Assembly (NCBI RefSeq): GCF_002163855.1
Contig: NZ_CP019332.1
Span: forward strand, 2,087,145-2,151,144
DNA: 64,000 bases
Direction of reading: 5' to 3'
From: Winogradskyella sp. PC-19
Lineage (GTDB): Bacteria; Bacteroidota; Bacteroidia; Flavobacteriales; Flavobacteriaceae
This document shows positions 17,347-26,235 of this stretch, piece after piece (the first letter of the stretch is position 1; every line of letters begins with the position of its first letter). A program made the position numbers and the translations under genes. The notes beneath the pieces are model-generated. The model was not told the DNA's origin. It was given only the letters and a program-made list of their open reading frames with translations, and did no database searches.

Positions 17347-18927
17347 ATGTTTAAAACATTAAAAAATGACATACCAGCGAGTATTGTCGTATTCTTTGTA
17401 GCATTACCTTTATGTTTAGGTATTGCATTAGCTAGTGGAGCACCACTGTTTTCAGGATTAATTGCAGGTATCGTTGGTGGTATTGTAGTAGGTTCTTTAA
17501 GTGGTTCTAAAATCGGTGTTAGTGGTCCCGCAGCTGGTTTAGCAGCAATAGTATTAACTGCAATTGGCACTTTGGGAGGTTATGAAAACTTTTTAGTCGC
17601 TGTTGTATTAGGCGGGATTATTCAACTTTTGTTTGGTGTTTTAAAAGCCGGAATTATTGGTTACTACTTTCCTTCGTCTGTAATTAAAGGTATGCTAACA
17701 GGCATAGGAATCATTATTATCCTAAAGCAAATCCCGCATTTTTTCGGATATGATTCAGATCCAGAAGGTGATTTTGCATTTTTTCAAGTAGATGGTCAAA
17801 ATACTTTTTTAGAAATCATTAATACGATTAATCATATTCAACCTGGTTCTGCTTTAATAGGTCTTGTCGCATTAGCAATATTATTGCTTTGGAGCAATGT
17901 GTTGTCTAAAAAGGGAAAAATTTTCGAGATAGTGCAAGGACCTTTAGTTGCTGTAGTCATAGGTATTGTTTTTTATGTTCTAACACAATCTAATGAAACA
18001 CTAAGTATAGAAGCCTCACATCTTGTAAGTGTACCAGTACCTGATGGTTTTGATTCTTTTATAGGTCAATTTAGCTTTCCTAATTTTTCTGCAATCACAA
18101 ATCCTGAAATATGGATAGTAGCATTTACAATTGCTTTAGTAGCTAGTTTAGAGACATTATTGTGCGTTGAGGCTACAGATAAGTTAGATCCTCATAAGAA
18201 TGTAACTCCTACTAATCGCGAACTTTTAGCACAAGGAACAGGAAATATTCTATCAGGTTTAATAGGGGGTTTACCAATAACACAAGTAATAGTTCGAAGT
18301 TCCGCAAACATTCAATCTGGAGGTCGCAGTAAAGCTTCTGCAATTATTCATGGTTTTCTTTTATTAATATCTGTTATTCTTATTCCACGTTTGTTGAATA
18401 TGATTCCGCTTTCTGTATTAGCGGCTATATTATTAATTGTCGGCTATAAATTAGCAAAGCCAGCATTATTCAAAAAAATGTATGATTTAGGTTGGAAACA
18501 ATTTATACCATTTGTAGTAACCGTTGGTGGTATTGTATTTACAGATTTACTTAAGGGTATTGGATTAGGTTTGGCTGTTGGGATTATAATTATTTTAATA
18601 AAAAGCTATCAAAACTCTCATTTTTTACATAAAGAAGGTGAAGATGTTGATGATGGTAAAATAAAAATGACATTAGCAGAGGAAGTTACTTTTTTCAATA
18701 AAGGTGCTATTTTAAAAGAATTAGACCGATTACCCGAAAATTCATATTTAGAATTAGATGTTAGAGAAACACGTTATTTGGATAATGATATTATAGAAAT
18801 TTTAGATGATTTTGCTTTTAAAGCAAAAGAAAGAAATATAACAATAAAGCTAGTTTCGGAAAGAGGCATAGTTGAAAACCCTGAGAGTTTTATTGAGTTT
18901 TTTAAACTTGAGAAAATATCACAATAA
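17347..18927 (+). CDS. SulP-family inorganic anion transporter with STAS domain (first copy)
   Basis: 526 residues. The N-terminal membrane domain has the SulP pattern (ASIVVFFVALPLCLGIALASGAPL without a break, and GSKIGVSGPAAGLAAIV), with roughly a dozen hydrophobic segments to about 430. A STAS-like cytoplasmic domain follows (about 440-526; LELDVRETRYLDNDIIEIL). SulP transporters carry sulfate, bicarbonate or related anions. Placement 20 nt before a beta-carbonic anhydrase gene, with a second SulP gene beyond it, favours bicarbonate, which is an inference. Confidence 0.87.
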   Translation: MFKTLKNDIPASIVVFFVALPLCLGIALASGAPLFSGLIAGIVGGIVVGSLSGSKIGVSGPAAGLAAIVLTAIGTLGGYENFLVAVVLGGIIQLLFGVLKAGIIGYYFPSSVIKGMLTGIGIIIILKQIPHFFGYDSDPEGDFAFFQVDGQNTFLEIINTINHIQPGSALIGLVALAILLLWSNVLSKKGKIFEIVQGPLVAVVIGIVFYVLTQSNETLSIEASHLVSVPVPDGFDSFIGQFSFPNFSAITNPEIWIVAFTIALVASLETLLCVEATDKLDPHKNVTPTNRELLAQGTGNILSGLIGGLPITQVIVRSSANIQSGGRSKASAIIHGFLLLISVILIPRLLNMIPLSVLAAILLIVGYKLAKPALFKKMYDLGWKQFIPFVVTVGGIVFTDLLKGIGLGLAVGIIIILIKSYQNSHFLHKEGEDVDDGKIKMTLAEEVTFFNKGAILKELDRLPENSYLELDVRETRYLDNDIIEILDDFAFKAKERNITIKLVSERGIVENPESFIEFFKLEKISQ

Positions 18928-18947
18928 TCCTTTAAATATAATTACTG

Positions 18948-19577
18948 ATGAAAAATATAGCAATAACAAAAGATGTACAAAGTGCATTAACACCAGATAG
19001 TGTTTTACAAGATTTATTAGACGGAAACAATAGATTTGTCAATAGCAATTCTCAAGCTACTGATAACAAAGCTTTAGTAAGTCAGACCACAGGCGGACAA
19101 TACCCAAAAGCAGTTGTTTTGTCTTGTATCGATTCTCGTGTACCAGTCGAAACAGTTTTAGACCAAGCAATTGGAGATATCTTTGTGGCTCGGGTAGCGG
19201 GCAATTTTGAAAACGTAGATATTTTAGGAAGTTTAGAATACTCATGCAACGTTGCAGGCAGTAAGTTAATCTTAGTCTTGGGTCACGAAAGCTGTGGTGC
19301 AGTAAAAGCAGCTTGTGATGGTGTAGAGTTGGGTAACATTACAGAAATGTTAAGTAAGATTATGCCAGCTGTAAGAAAATCTGCTGTTGAGGTTGAAGGT
19401 GAAGCTAATTCTTCAAATAAAGCATTTGTTGCTAAAACAGTTGAAAATAATGTGAAATTAACTATTGAACGCATTAGAGAAAACAGTCAAATTTTAACTG
19501 AAATGGAAGATAATGGTGAAATTAAAATCGTTGGAGGCGTTTATAGTTTACATACAGGTAGAGTAGAATTAGTCTAA
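18948..19577 (+). CDS. beta-class carbonic anhydrase
   Basis: 209 residues. Zinc ligands of the beta class are Cys60, His113 and Cys116, with the Asp62-Arg64 dyad (VVLSCIDSRVP; LGHESCGAVK). It interconverts CO2 and bicarbonate in the cytosol; no signal peptide is seen. The gene lies between two SulP transporters (20 nt after the first, 65 nt before the second), all in one direction. The obvious reading is that it hydrates or dehydrates the transported bicarbonate. Confidence 0.93.
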   Translation: MKNIAITKDVQSALTPDSVLQDLLDGNNRFVNSNSQATDNKALVSQTTGGQYPKAVVLSCIDSRVPVETVLDQAIGDIFVARVAGNFENVDILGSLEYSCNVAGSKLILVLGHESCGAVKAACDGVELGNITEMLSKIMPAVRKSAVEVEGEANSSNKAFVAKTVENNVKLTIERIRENSQILTEMEDNGEIKIVGGVYSLHTGRVELV

Positions 19578-19642
19578 AACCAAAGTGTAAACACAAACTA
19601 TTCTATTAGTGTGTTCTAAACCAGTATTTAAATCTTATTTCT

Positions 19643-21298
19643 ATGCTTTCAAATTTTTTTGATTTTAAAAACCTTAAAGGAGATTTCACAGGTGGATTAG
19701 TTGCAGGAGTTGTGGCTTTACCATTGGCGTTAGCTTTTGGAGTTCAATCTGGAATGGGAGCAACTGCTGGATTGTATGGTGCAATTGCGGTAGGTATTTT
19801 TGCTGCAATGTTTGGTGGTACAGAGACTCAAGCGAGTGGACCTACTGGTCCTATGACTGTTGTTTCTGCGGCATTGGTAGCAGCAGCTATCGAAATTACA
19901 GGAAGTTTAGAAAATGCAATGAGTATTATTTTACTAAGTTTTCTACTTGGAGGACTTTTTCAAATAATTTTTGGATTTTTAAATATTGCTGGATACGTAA
20001 AATACTTTCCTTACCCTGTAGTATCAGGGTTTATGAGTGGTGTAGGTCTCATTATTGTAATTCTACAGTTATTTCCTTTTGCTGGATTAGACTCTGCAAA
20101 ATCTACAACTGCCGTAGTTAAAGATTTCCCGAGATTATTTGCTGAATTTAATATATCAGCATTGCTTTTAGGCGCCATTACTATTGCCGTATATTTTGTA
20201 TTTCCCAAAATAAATAAAGCCATTCCAAGTGCTTTAGTTGCTTTAATTGTAGCTACATTAATTGCTTATTTCTTTAAAATGGATGTACCCTTAATAGGTG
20301 AAATACCATCAGGACTACCTTCATTTCAACTAGGCGGTATTTTAGAAGTCGATTCTAGTGCTTGGGGAATTATTATTGAATATGCAATTGTTTTAGCTGT
20401 ACTTGGGAGTATAGATTCCTTACTAACTTCAGTGATTGCTGATAATATGACCAAGACAAAGCACAATAGTAATCGAGAGCTTATTGGTCAAGGTATTGGT
20501 AATATGTTAGCAGCTGCTATTGGAGGAATTCCTGGTGCAGGAGCTACTAAAGGAACTGTTGTTAATATCAATGCAGGAGGTCGAACACGTCTGTCAGGTA
20601 TACTTCATGGAATTTTTCTATTAACTGTTTTACTAGGATTAGGGCAATTAGCATCACTTATTCCACTATGTGTTTTAGCAGGACTATTAATCCCAATAGG
20701 ATTTAAGATAATAGATTTTAAAGGTTTAAAGCATCTTCTTAAAGTCCCAAGAGCAGACGCCGTTGTTTTAATTTTAGTTTTAGCAATAACAACCTTTGGT
20801 AGTTTGATACAAGCTGTTGGAGTTGGTGTTGCGCTGGCGTGTCTTTTATTTATGAAAAAATCTGGAGATATTAGCGAGAAAGGTTTAGAGGTTGGTGCTG
20901 TTGCTGATATTGATGGTTCAAAACCATGGCAAGACGAAATTGAATTCTATGAAGATTACAAGAAAAAAGTTATTATTAAGCACTTATACGGCCCTTTATT
21001 CTTTGGTTTTACGTCTTATTTTAAAGATCAGATAAAAGCATTGCCAGATGAGGTAGAGGCAGTAATTATGAGAATGGACCGTGTCCCATACATAGATCAG
21101 TCAGGTTTATATACTTTAGAAGATGTTATATATGATTTGAGAGAACAGAATATTGAAGTTCTTTTAATTGGTCTTAAAGAGCAACCAAAAGATATGTTAG
21201 AAGCGGTAGATGTTATCCCAGATTTGGTACCTCTAGAAGATGTTTTCGAAAATATTGAAGATGGTTTTGTTTACCTAAAAAGTAAACTCAAAAAGTAA
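19643..21298 (+). CDS. SulP-family inorganic anion transporter with STAS domain (second copy)
   Basis: 551 residues. The membrane domain starts right away (FTGGLVAGVVALPLALAFG, TETQASGPTGPMTVVS) and is followed by a STAS domain (about 440-551) in which VPYIDQSGLYTLEDVI fits the conserved loop with a Ser around the usual phosphorylation site. It differs clearly from the first SulP copy in length and sequence, so the pair is not a recent duplication. It is followed by a strong bidirectional terminator. Confidence 0.88.
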   Translation: MLSNFFDFKNLKGDFTGGLVAGVVALPLALAFGVQSGMGATAGLYGAIAVGIFAAMFGGTETQASGPTGPMTVVSAALVAAAIEITGSLENAMSIILLSFLLGGLFQIIFGFLNIAGYVKYFPYPVVSGFMSGVGLIIVILQLFPFAGLDSAKSTTAVVKDFPRLFAEFNISALLLGAITIAVYFVFPKINKAIPSALVALIVATLIAYFFKMDVPLIGEIPSGLPSFQLGGILEVDSSAWGIIIEYAIVLAVLGSIDSLLTSVIADNMTKTKHNSNRELIGQGIGNMLAAAIGGIPGAGATKGTVVNINAGGRTRLSGILHGIFLLTVLLGLGQLASLIPLCVLAGLLIPIGFKIIDFKGLKHLLKVPRADAVVLILVLAITTFGSLIQAVGVGVALACLLFMKKSGDISEKGLEVGAVADIDGSKPWQDEIEFYEDYKKKVIIKHLYGPLFFGFTSYFKDQIKALPDEVEAVIMRMDRVPYIDQSGLYTLEDVIYDLREQNIEVLLIGLKEQPKDMLEAVDVIPDLVPLEDVFENIEDGFVYLKSKLKK

Positions 21299-21303
21299 TA
21301 ATA

Positions 21304-21333
21304 GGGAAAGTCGCTGTAAAGCGACTTTTTTTA
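21304..21333. terminator. terminator between SulP2 (plus) and cvpA (minus)
   Basis: AAAGTCGC (21307-21314) pairs with GCGACTTT (21321-21328), loop TGTAAA, followed by seven T on the plus strand. It sits just after the second SulP gene and runs into the cvpA stop codon, so it mainly serves the plus-strand operon. Confidence 0.8.
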
Positions 21334-21849
21334 TGCTTCCTCTTCAGGAGCTAATTCTAGTTCTTCTCCGCTTTTTATCAGTGTTGGGAAAATCATTGGA
21401 GCCAAAGATTTAACAGGTTTGTAAAGAATACTTTCCTCTAATTCTTCATCTTCCATAAAAGGTAATGTGTTATTTAACTTATTAAAAACAATAAGTAATA
21501 CACTAAGAATTAAACCAATCTTTAAAGCGCCAAAGACACCACCCAATAATTTATTAAGCATACCAAGGGCAGCAAAATCAGCAAGTTTAGTTAATGCTTT
21601 TCCGGCTAGACTTATTGCCAACACGATGATAACAAAAGTTATAGCAAAAGCTACGATATTCATAGTCTTTTCATCCCAATCTACTTTTGGTTCTAATAAA
21701 TCAGCAACAAAATAACTAAAGTGAATTGCGCCAAAAACACCTAAAACTAAAGCGCAAAGCGAAGCAATTTCTACAAAAAGACCTTTCATGGCACCTCTAA
21801 TTAATCCAAATAATAAAAGGGCACCTAAAACAATATCAATGATACTCAT
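21331..21849 (-). CDS. CvpA family membrane protein
   Basis: 172 residues with four predicted membrane helices (about 2-22, 28-48, 65-85, 100-125; IIDIVLGALLLFGLIRGAMKGLFVE opens the first pair) and a short acidic tail (ELELAPEEEA). CvpA proteins are small inner-membrane proteins linked in E. coli to colicin V production; in most bacteria their role is unclear. It is convergent with the SulP cluster and appears monocistronic. Confidence 0.85.
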   Translation of the reverse strand: MSIIDIVLGALLLFGLIRGAMKGLFVEIASLCALVLGVFGAIHFSYFVADLLEPKVDWDEKTMNIVAFAITFVIIVLAISLAGKALTKLADFAALGMLNKLLGGVFGALKIGLILSVLLIVFNKLNNTLPFMEDEELEESILYKPVKSLAPMIFPTLIKSGEELELAPEEEA

Positions 21850-21867
21850 AACACTAGCGGTTTAAAA

Positions 21868-21875
21868 CAAAAGTA
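21868..21875 (-). promoter_or_regulatory. -7 box upstream of cvpA
   Basis: On the minus strand this reads TACTTTTG, an exact TAnnTTTG match, 19 nt before the cvpA ATG. The -33 element is weak (no clear TTG). Confidence 0.45.
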
Positions 21876-22011
21876 CATGAATTTTTTAAGTTGAAAATTT
21901 TATAAAATCAACTGAATAAAATTCATGAACTAACAAAGTGGTTACTTCTATTAGATGAAATTTTGAAGGTTATATTCTGCAAAATTTCGTTCTTCTAGAA
22001 AAAATATAAAT

Positions 22012-22019
22012 TAACTTTG
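22012..22019 (+). promoter_or_regulatory. -7 box upstream of the 22054 gene
   Basis: TAACTTTG, an exact TAnnTTTG match, 34 nt before the start codon. It would drive the 118-residue gene and pheS. The -33 region (TTTCGTTC) is only partial. Confidence 0.5.
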
Positions 22020-22053
22020 TCAATTCTATAACGCAATTATAGATAAGTAAATT

Positions 22054-22410
22054 ATGGCAAGAGACGAACAATTAAAAGAACGCTGGGATTTGGTGGTAGA
22101 AAAGCTTTCTACACAGTTTGCAGATGGCGATGCTTTAGACCTTGATTCTATTATATATCTTATAGGTGTTCAAGAGCTTGGTCAGATTCATCGTGATTAC
22201 AAAAAAGATCACAAATTAGATCTCATGCACATTGCCATTTGTAAGCTTTTAGAACCTTATGGTTTTTATGAATTCGATTTTGTAGACGATGACGGTTGGC
22301 CACATTATAAAGTAAAGGCGCAATTGCCTCATCTAAAAGCTGGTGAGCAAAGCGTTTTAATGAAAGAAGCAATTGTCAACTATTTTGTAGAAACGGATTA
22401 TATCGAATAA
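22054..22410 (+). CDS. conserved hypothetical protein next to pheS
   Basis: 118 residues, soluble, no signal peptide or membrane segment. It begins MARDEQLKERWDLVVEKLS and has a middle rich in acidic and aromatic residues (PYGFYEFDFVDDDGWPHYK). I do not recognise a family with a known function. It lies 35 nt upstream of pheS in the same direction behind a good promoter, so co-transcription is likely. Confidence 0.7.
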   Translation: MARDEQLKERWDLVVEKLSTQFADGDALDLDSIIYLIGVQELGQIHRDYKKDHKLDLMHIAICKLLEPYGFYEFDFVDDDGWPHYKVKAQLPHLKAGEQSVLMKEAIVNYFVETDYIE

Positions 22411-22445
22411 GATTTTTTAAATTTGCGGATTCAATTGATGGAAGT

Positions 22446-23465
22446 ATGATAGATAAGTTAAAAGAACTCATTGCAGAAGCTGAAGCGTTCACTACGCAAT
22501 CAAAAGACGAAGTAGAACAGTTTCGAATTAAGTATTTAGGGTCAAAAGGCCTTTTGAAAGAATATTTTGCGGAGTTTAAAAATGTAGCAAACGAGCAAAA
22601 GAAAGAGTTTGGACAAACCATAAATCAGTTAAAGAAAACAGCTGAGGACAAAGTAAATGCTCTTAAGGAAGTTCTCGAAAATCAAGAAGAAGACAATGGA
22701 CTTTATGGAGATTTGTCTCGTCCAGGCGAGCCTATAGCACTTGGAGCGCGTCATCCAATATCGATTGTAAAAAATCAAATTATAGATATATTCTCTCGTA
22801 TTGGTTTTAACGTAAGTGAAGGTCCAGAGATAGAAGACGATTGGCATAATTTTACAGCACTAAACTTGCCAGAATACCATCCAGCAAGAGATATGCAGGA
22901 TACGTTTTTTGTACAAACAGATCCAGACATATTATTACGTACACATACAAGTTCTGTACAAGTGCGTTATATGGAAAATAACAAACCACCAATACGTACA
23001 ATTTCTCCAGGTCGTGTGTATCGTAACGAAGCTATTTCGGCGCGTTCGCATTGTTTTTTTCACCAAGTAGAAGGTTTATATATCGACAAAGATGTAAGCT
23101 TTGCAGATTTAAAACAAACGCTACAATACTTTACAACGGAGATGTTTGGTAAGTCTAAAATCAGATTACGTCCATCGTATTTCCCATTTACTGAGCCAAG
23201 TGCCGAAGTAGATGTTTATTGGGGTTTAGAAACCGAAACTGACTACAAAATGACCAAAGGTACTGGTTGGTTAGAAATTATGGGTTGCGGAATGGTAGAT
23301 CCAAATGTTTTAGACAATTGTGGTATTGATTCTAAAGAATACTCTGGTTTTGCCTTTGGTATGGGTATTGACCGTATAGCTTTATTATTACATCAAATAA
23401 GCGATATCCGTTTGCTAAGTGAAAACGATGTGCGTTTTTTAGAGCAGTTTAAGTCGGCATTATAG
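22446..23465 (+). CDS. pheS: phenylalanine--tRNA ligase subunit alpha
   Basis: 339 residues, normal PheS length. N-terminal helical arm (about 1-85) for tRNA binding, then the class II catalytic core: motif 1 region RHPISIVKNQIIDIFSR, GPEIEDDWHNFTALN, motif 2 PGRVYRNEAISARSHC, and motif 3 FAFGMGIDRIALL. With PheT (not in the window) it charges tRNA-Phe. It follows the 118-residue gene and is followed 3 nt later by another small gene. Confidence 0.95.
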   Translation: MIDKLKELIAEAEAFTTQSKDEVEQFRIKYLGSKGLLKEYFAEFKNVANEQKKEFGQTINQLKKTAEDKVNALKEVLENQEEDNGLYGDLSRPGEPIALGARHPISIVKNQIIDIFSRIGFNVSEGPEIEDDWHNFTALNLPEYHPARDMQDTFFVQTDPDILLRTHTSSVQVRYMENNKPPIRTISPGRVYRNEAISARSHCFFHQVEGLYIDKDVSFADLKQTLQYFTTEMFGKSKIRLRPSYFPFTEPSAEVDVYWGLETETDYKMTKGTGWLEIMGCGMVDPNVLDNCGIDSKEYSGFAFGMGIDRIALLLHQISDIRLLSENDVRFLEQFKSAL

Positions 23466-23468
23466 ATT

Positions 23469-23864
23469 TTGAAAAAAGACATTCAAATACCAGAAGTAAA
23501 TGATGTTTACGTAGCTGTTGTAAAAGAATACAACGAGACCTACAAAACTGAGGATTGGAATGCCTATATCATTAACGATAAAGATATCGATTTAGAAATG
23601 GTAATCATTGTGACGAATGGTTATAACGAGACTAAAATCACATCGACTTTCCGTAAAAAAATAGATATTCTTCCTAAAAAAAGTTATGCAAAAATTGAAT
23701 TAATTCAAGAAGAATTATTTGTATTAAACAACCAGTTTAAAGTGTCTTTTTTTGAGGGAAACAAAATGTTTGATAAGACATATCTTTTCAGGAAAAATAC
23801 AATTAATGTAAAAGCACTGCAGTCAATTCCTTTAATGGAAGCTAGAGGTGTTTTGGTGAAGTAA
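23469..23864 (+). CDS. conserved hypothetical protein downstream of pheS (TTG start)
   Basis: 131 residues, no signal peptide, no membrane segment. The frame opens with TTG at 23469, three bases after the pheS stop; no ATG is available before residue 35. The N-terminus (KKDIQIPEVNDVYVAVVKEY) looks like a real protein start. I do not recognise a function. Tight spacing puts it in the pheS operon. Confidence 0.65.
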   Translation: MKKDIQIPEVNDVYVAVVKEYNETYKTEDWNAYIINDKDIDLEMVIIVTNGYNETKITSTFRKKIDILPKKSYAKIELIQEELFVLNNQFKVSFFEGNKMFDKTYLFRKNTINVKALQSIPLMEARGVLVK

Positions 23865-23888
23865 AAAAGCCCTTTTGTCCTACGGATA

Positions 23889-24006
23889 TTTTCCCAGAGG
23901 GAAAAATTATAGCATCAAAAAACCAATCCTAGATTTTCGTTTTAAGTGAGTATCAATGATTTTTATATTGTACGATTCCACAAAGATTTCCTTCTCCTCT
24001 GGAGAA
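23889..24006. repeat. two short hairpins, possible decayed intergenic repeats
   Basis: In the 156-nt convergent gap before gpsA: TTTTCCC/GGGAAAA (23889-23895 / 23899-23905, 3-nt loop) and TTCTCC/GGAGAA (23992-23997 / 24001-24006, 3-nt loop). Neither has a clean U-run. The TTCTCCTCTGGAGAA text resembles the short CCTCC/GGAGG-type repeats scattered between Bacteroidota genes; that resemblance is from memory. Confidence 0.35.
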
Positions 24007-24020
24007 AATAGAAGAGACTA

Positions 24021-25022
24021 TTAATCCAACTTATCCGTCAGTTTTTTGAAGACTTTCTTTGGGTTTTTATTCTCATATAAAATTGAATAAACAGCTTTTA
24101 TTATAGGTAGATTGGTCTTCTTTTCATTATTCTGGTTTAGAATAAAAGCACTTTTTGTAGCATAGTAACCTTCAGCTACCATATTCATTTCCATTTGTGC
24201 AGACTTTACGGTGTAGCCTTTACCAATCATATTTCCAAACATTCTATTTCTAGAAAAAACGGAGTAGCCTGTCACTAACAAATCACCTAAATAAGCCGAG
24301 TTGTTAATGTTACGTTTCATCTTGTGCATTTTTTTTATAAAACGCTTCATTTCACGGATAGCATTACTCATCAATACACTTTGAAAATTATCGCCGTAAC
24401 CTAAACCATGAGCAATTCCTGCAGCAATAGCGTAAATATTTTTAAGCATTACAGCATACTCGGTACCAATAATATCATCGCTAATTTTTGTTTTAATGTA
24501 ATTGCTAGATAGTACATCGGCAATAGCTTGCGCTTTTGAGGCGTCTGCACATGATATTGTTAGATACGACAAACGCTCAAGAGCAACTTCTTCGGCATGA
24601 CATGGTCCTGCGATAACACCAATATTTTCGAAAGAAATATTGTAATGATCATGAAAATGTTCACCTACTAAAAGTCCAGTTTCTGGTATGATGCCTTTTA
24701 CAGCAGAAACCACAACCTTATTGCTAATGTCAACGGTTAGTTTTTGTAACTCGGTATGAATAAATGCAGATGGAATCACAAAAATCAGTACATCTGCCCA
24801 ATCAGCAATTTCGTTAATATCATTACTAAGCTTTAGTTGTTCGGTATGAAACTCTACTGAGCTTAAATAATTAGGATTGTGTTGCTCTTTTAAAATATGT
24901 TCTTTGGTGTAAACACTTCTCATATACCAACCGATTTCGTCAAGATTTTCGCAAAGCATTTTTACGATTGCTGTTGCCCAGCTTCCTGAGCCAAATACGG
25001 CGTATTTTGTGGTTTTATCCAT
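24021..25022 (-). CDS. gpsA: glycerol-3-phosphate dehydrogenase [NAD(P)+]
   Basis: 333 residues. N-terminal Rossmann motif GSGSWATAIVKML, middle VVSAVKGI and IAGPCHAEEVA, active-site lysine region VMLKNIYAIAAGIAHGLGYGDN. It makes sn-glycerol 3-phosphate from dihydroxyacetone phosphate for phospholipid synthesis in the cytosol. The ATG at 25020-25022 is 24 nt after a strong promoter. Confidence 0.95.
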   Translation of the reverse strand: MDKTTKYAVFGSGSWATAIVKMLCENLDEIGWYMRSVYTKEHILKEQHNPNYLSSVEFHTEQLKLSNDINEIADWADVLIFVIPSAFIHTELQKLTVDISNKVVVSAVKGIIPETGLLVGEHFHDHYNISFENIGVIAGPCHAEEVALERLSYLTISCADASKAQAIADVLSSNYIKTKISDDIIGTEYAVMLKNIYAIAAGIAHGLGYGDNFQSVLMSNAIREMKRFIKKMHKMKRNINNSAYLGDLLVTGYSVFSRNRMFGNMIGKGYTVKSAQMEMNMVAEGYYATKSAFILNQNNEKKTNLPIIKAVYSILYENKNPKKVFKKLTDKLD

Positions 25023-25046
25023 GTATTGAAATTAATCTTCTTAATT

Positions 25047-25077
25047 CAAAAGTACATAAAAAAAAAAGGCTTTCAAA
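25047..25077 (-). promoter_or_regulatory. strong Bacteroidota-type promoter of gpsA
   Basis: On the minus strand: TTTG (25077-25074), a 19-nt spacer, then TACTTTTG (25054-25047). Both elements match the consensus. Confidence 0.7.
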
Positions 25078-25152
25078 CCTAGGTCATATGTAGGTTTTTG
25101 AGTTTGGCACGTGTTTTGAAATTCTACTAATATAATTTTAAATATGTGGATT

Positions 25153-26100
25153 ATGAAAACATTAAAACTACTTTTCGGATTTGTCCTAAGTGCAACACTA
25201 CTAACATCATGTGTTGTAGATGAGGTAATTATTACAGATAATAATCCTCAGCCAATAACATTAAATCAATTGCTAAACTCGTATGAGTTATGGTACGTTG
25301 ATGTTAACGCTACACAAGGTTTTGGCGAAGTGCCATTTATGCAAGTAGCATTTACATTATCGTTCAGAAACGGTACTTTATTTGCAAATAATAATTTGGT
25401 TGGTTTAGGAAGTCAAGGCAACGGATTTGGTATAGATGTAGGTACATATAATACCTTTAATATGCAATTAGATGTTGATCATGATTTAGATGGCTTTGAT
25501 TCTTTTGATGTATTTCAAATAGATAATAATACGATTGAATTGTACAACCCATTCACAGATACATCATACTTTTTGGATGGTTACCAAAGATCTACGTTTG
25601 ATTATGATTTTGTTTTCTATGATAACATTCATTATTTCTTACAAGAGTATGAAGCATGGGAAAAAACATTCACCAGTAATTTTGGAGCATTAAATGATTT
25701 TGATAACGAAAACTATTTACAGTTTTTAGCTGCTGGTAATGATTCAGAATTCCGTAGCTCACAAGATGCTAATATTAATAACCCAAATAATATTTTCTGG
25801 GATTTTACAGGAGTATATGGTGTTGGTAATATATCAGGAGATTTGTACGAAAAAACTTTAACACTTGATTATGACTTTTTCAGCAATGAATTCTTCAATC
25901 TTAGCGTTATAGATGATGGGACAATAGAATTGCTACACGCAGATTCTGGTACCGTATATGAATTTAAAGGTCGAGGTTATATAGAGTTCTTACGAACTGA
26001 AAATGCTCAAGGCCGAATGGTACAACAAGAGAATACTTTTAAGAAACGTAAACAAAAAATGGTTAAGAAAGATAACCCAAGAACAAATACACGAAGCTAA
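25153..26100 (+). CDS. lipoprotein of unknown function, acidic/aromatic rich
   Basis: 315 residues from the ATG at 25153 (another ATG, 9 nt earlier at 25144, is possible). Signal peptide MKTLKLLFGFVLSA with lipobox LLTSC (mature Cys about residue 20), so it is a membrane lipoprotein. The mature chain is rich in D, N, F and Y (YELWYVDVNATQGFGEVPFM) with a basic tail (KKRKQKMVKKDNPR). I see no enzyme motif. From memory, similar proteins carry the name nicotinic acid mononucleotide adenylyltransferase in databases; no nucleotidyltransferase motif is present here, so I do not use that name. Confidence 0.7.
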   Translation: MKTLKLLFGFVLSATLLTSCVVDEVIITDNNPQPITLNQLLNSYELWYVDVNATQGFGEVPFMQVAFTLSFRNGTLFANNNLVGLGSQGNGFGIDVGTYNTFNMQLDVDHDLDGFDSFDVFQIDNNTIELYNPFTDTSYFLDGYQRSTFDYDFVFYDNIHYFLQEYEAWEKTFTSNFGALNDFDNENYLQFLAAGNDSEFRSSQDANINNPNNIFWDFTGVYGVGNISGDLYEKTLTLDYDFFSNEFFNLSVIDDGTIELLHADSGTVYEFKGRGYIEFLRTENAQGRMVQQENTFKKRKQKMVKKDNPRTNTRS

Positions 26101-26123
26101 ATTTTGGTTGGTTATTTAGTTTC

Positions 26124-26159
26124 AAAACGCTCAGTCGACATCTGTTGATTGGGCGTTTT
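26124..26159 (+). terminator. terminator after the lipoprotein gene
   Basis: AAAACGCTCAGTC pairs with GATTGGGCGTTTT (13 bp, two G-U pairs) around a 10-nt loop; it ends in a T-rich stretch. Confidence 0.75.
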
Positions 26160-26235
26160 ATTTTCTATTAAATATAGAATTAATATGGAAGCGTAAATTA
26201 ATCAATTCTAAGATGAGATAATTCGTCTCCTAAAT

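Noticed and set aside
17347..21298. SulP pair as a recent gene duplication
   Set aside because: The two proteins differ in length and in most sequence segments, so they diverged long ago.
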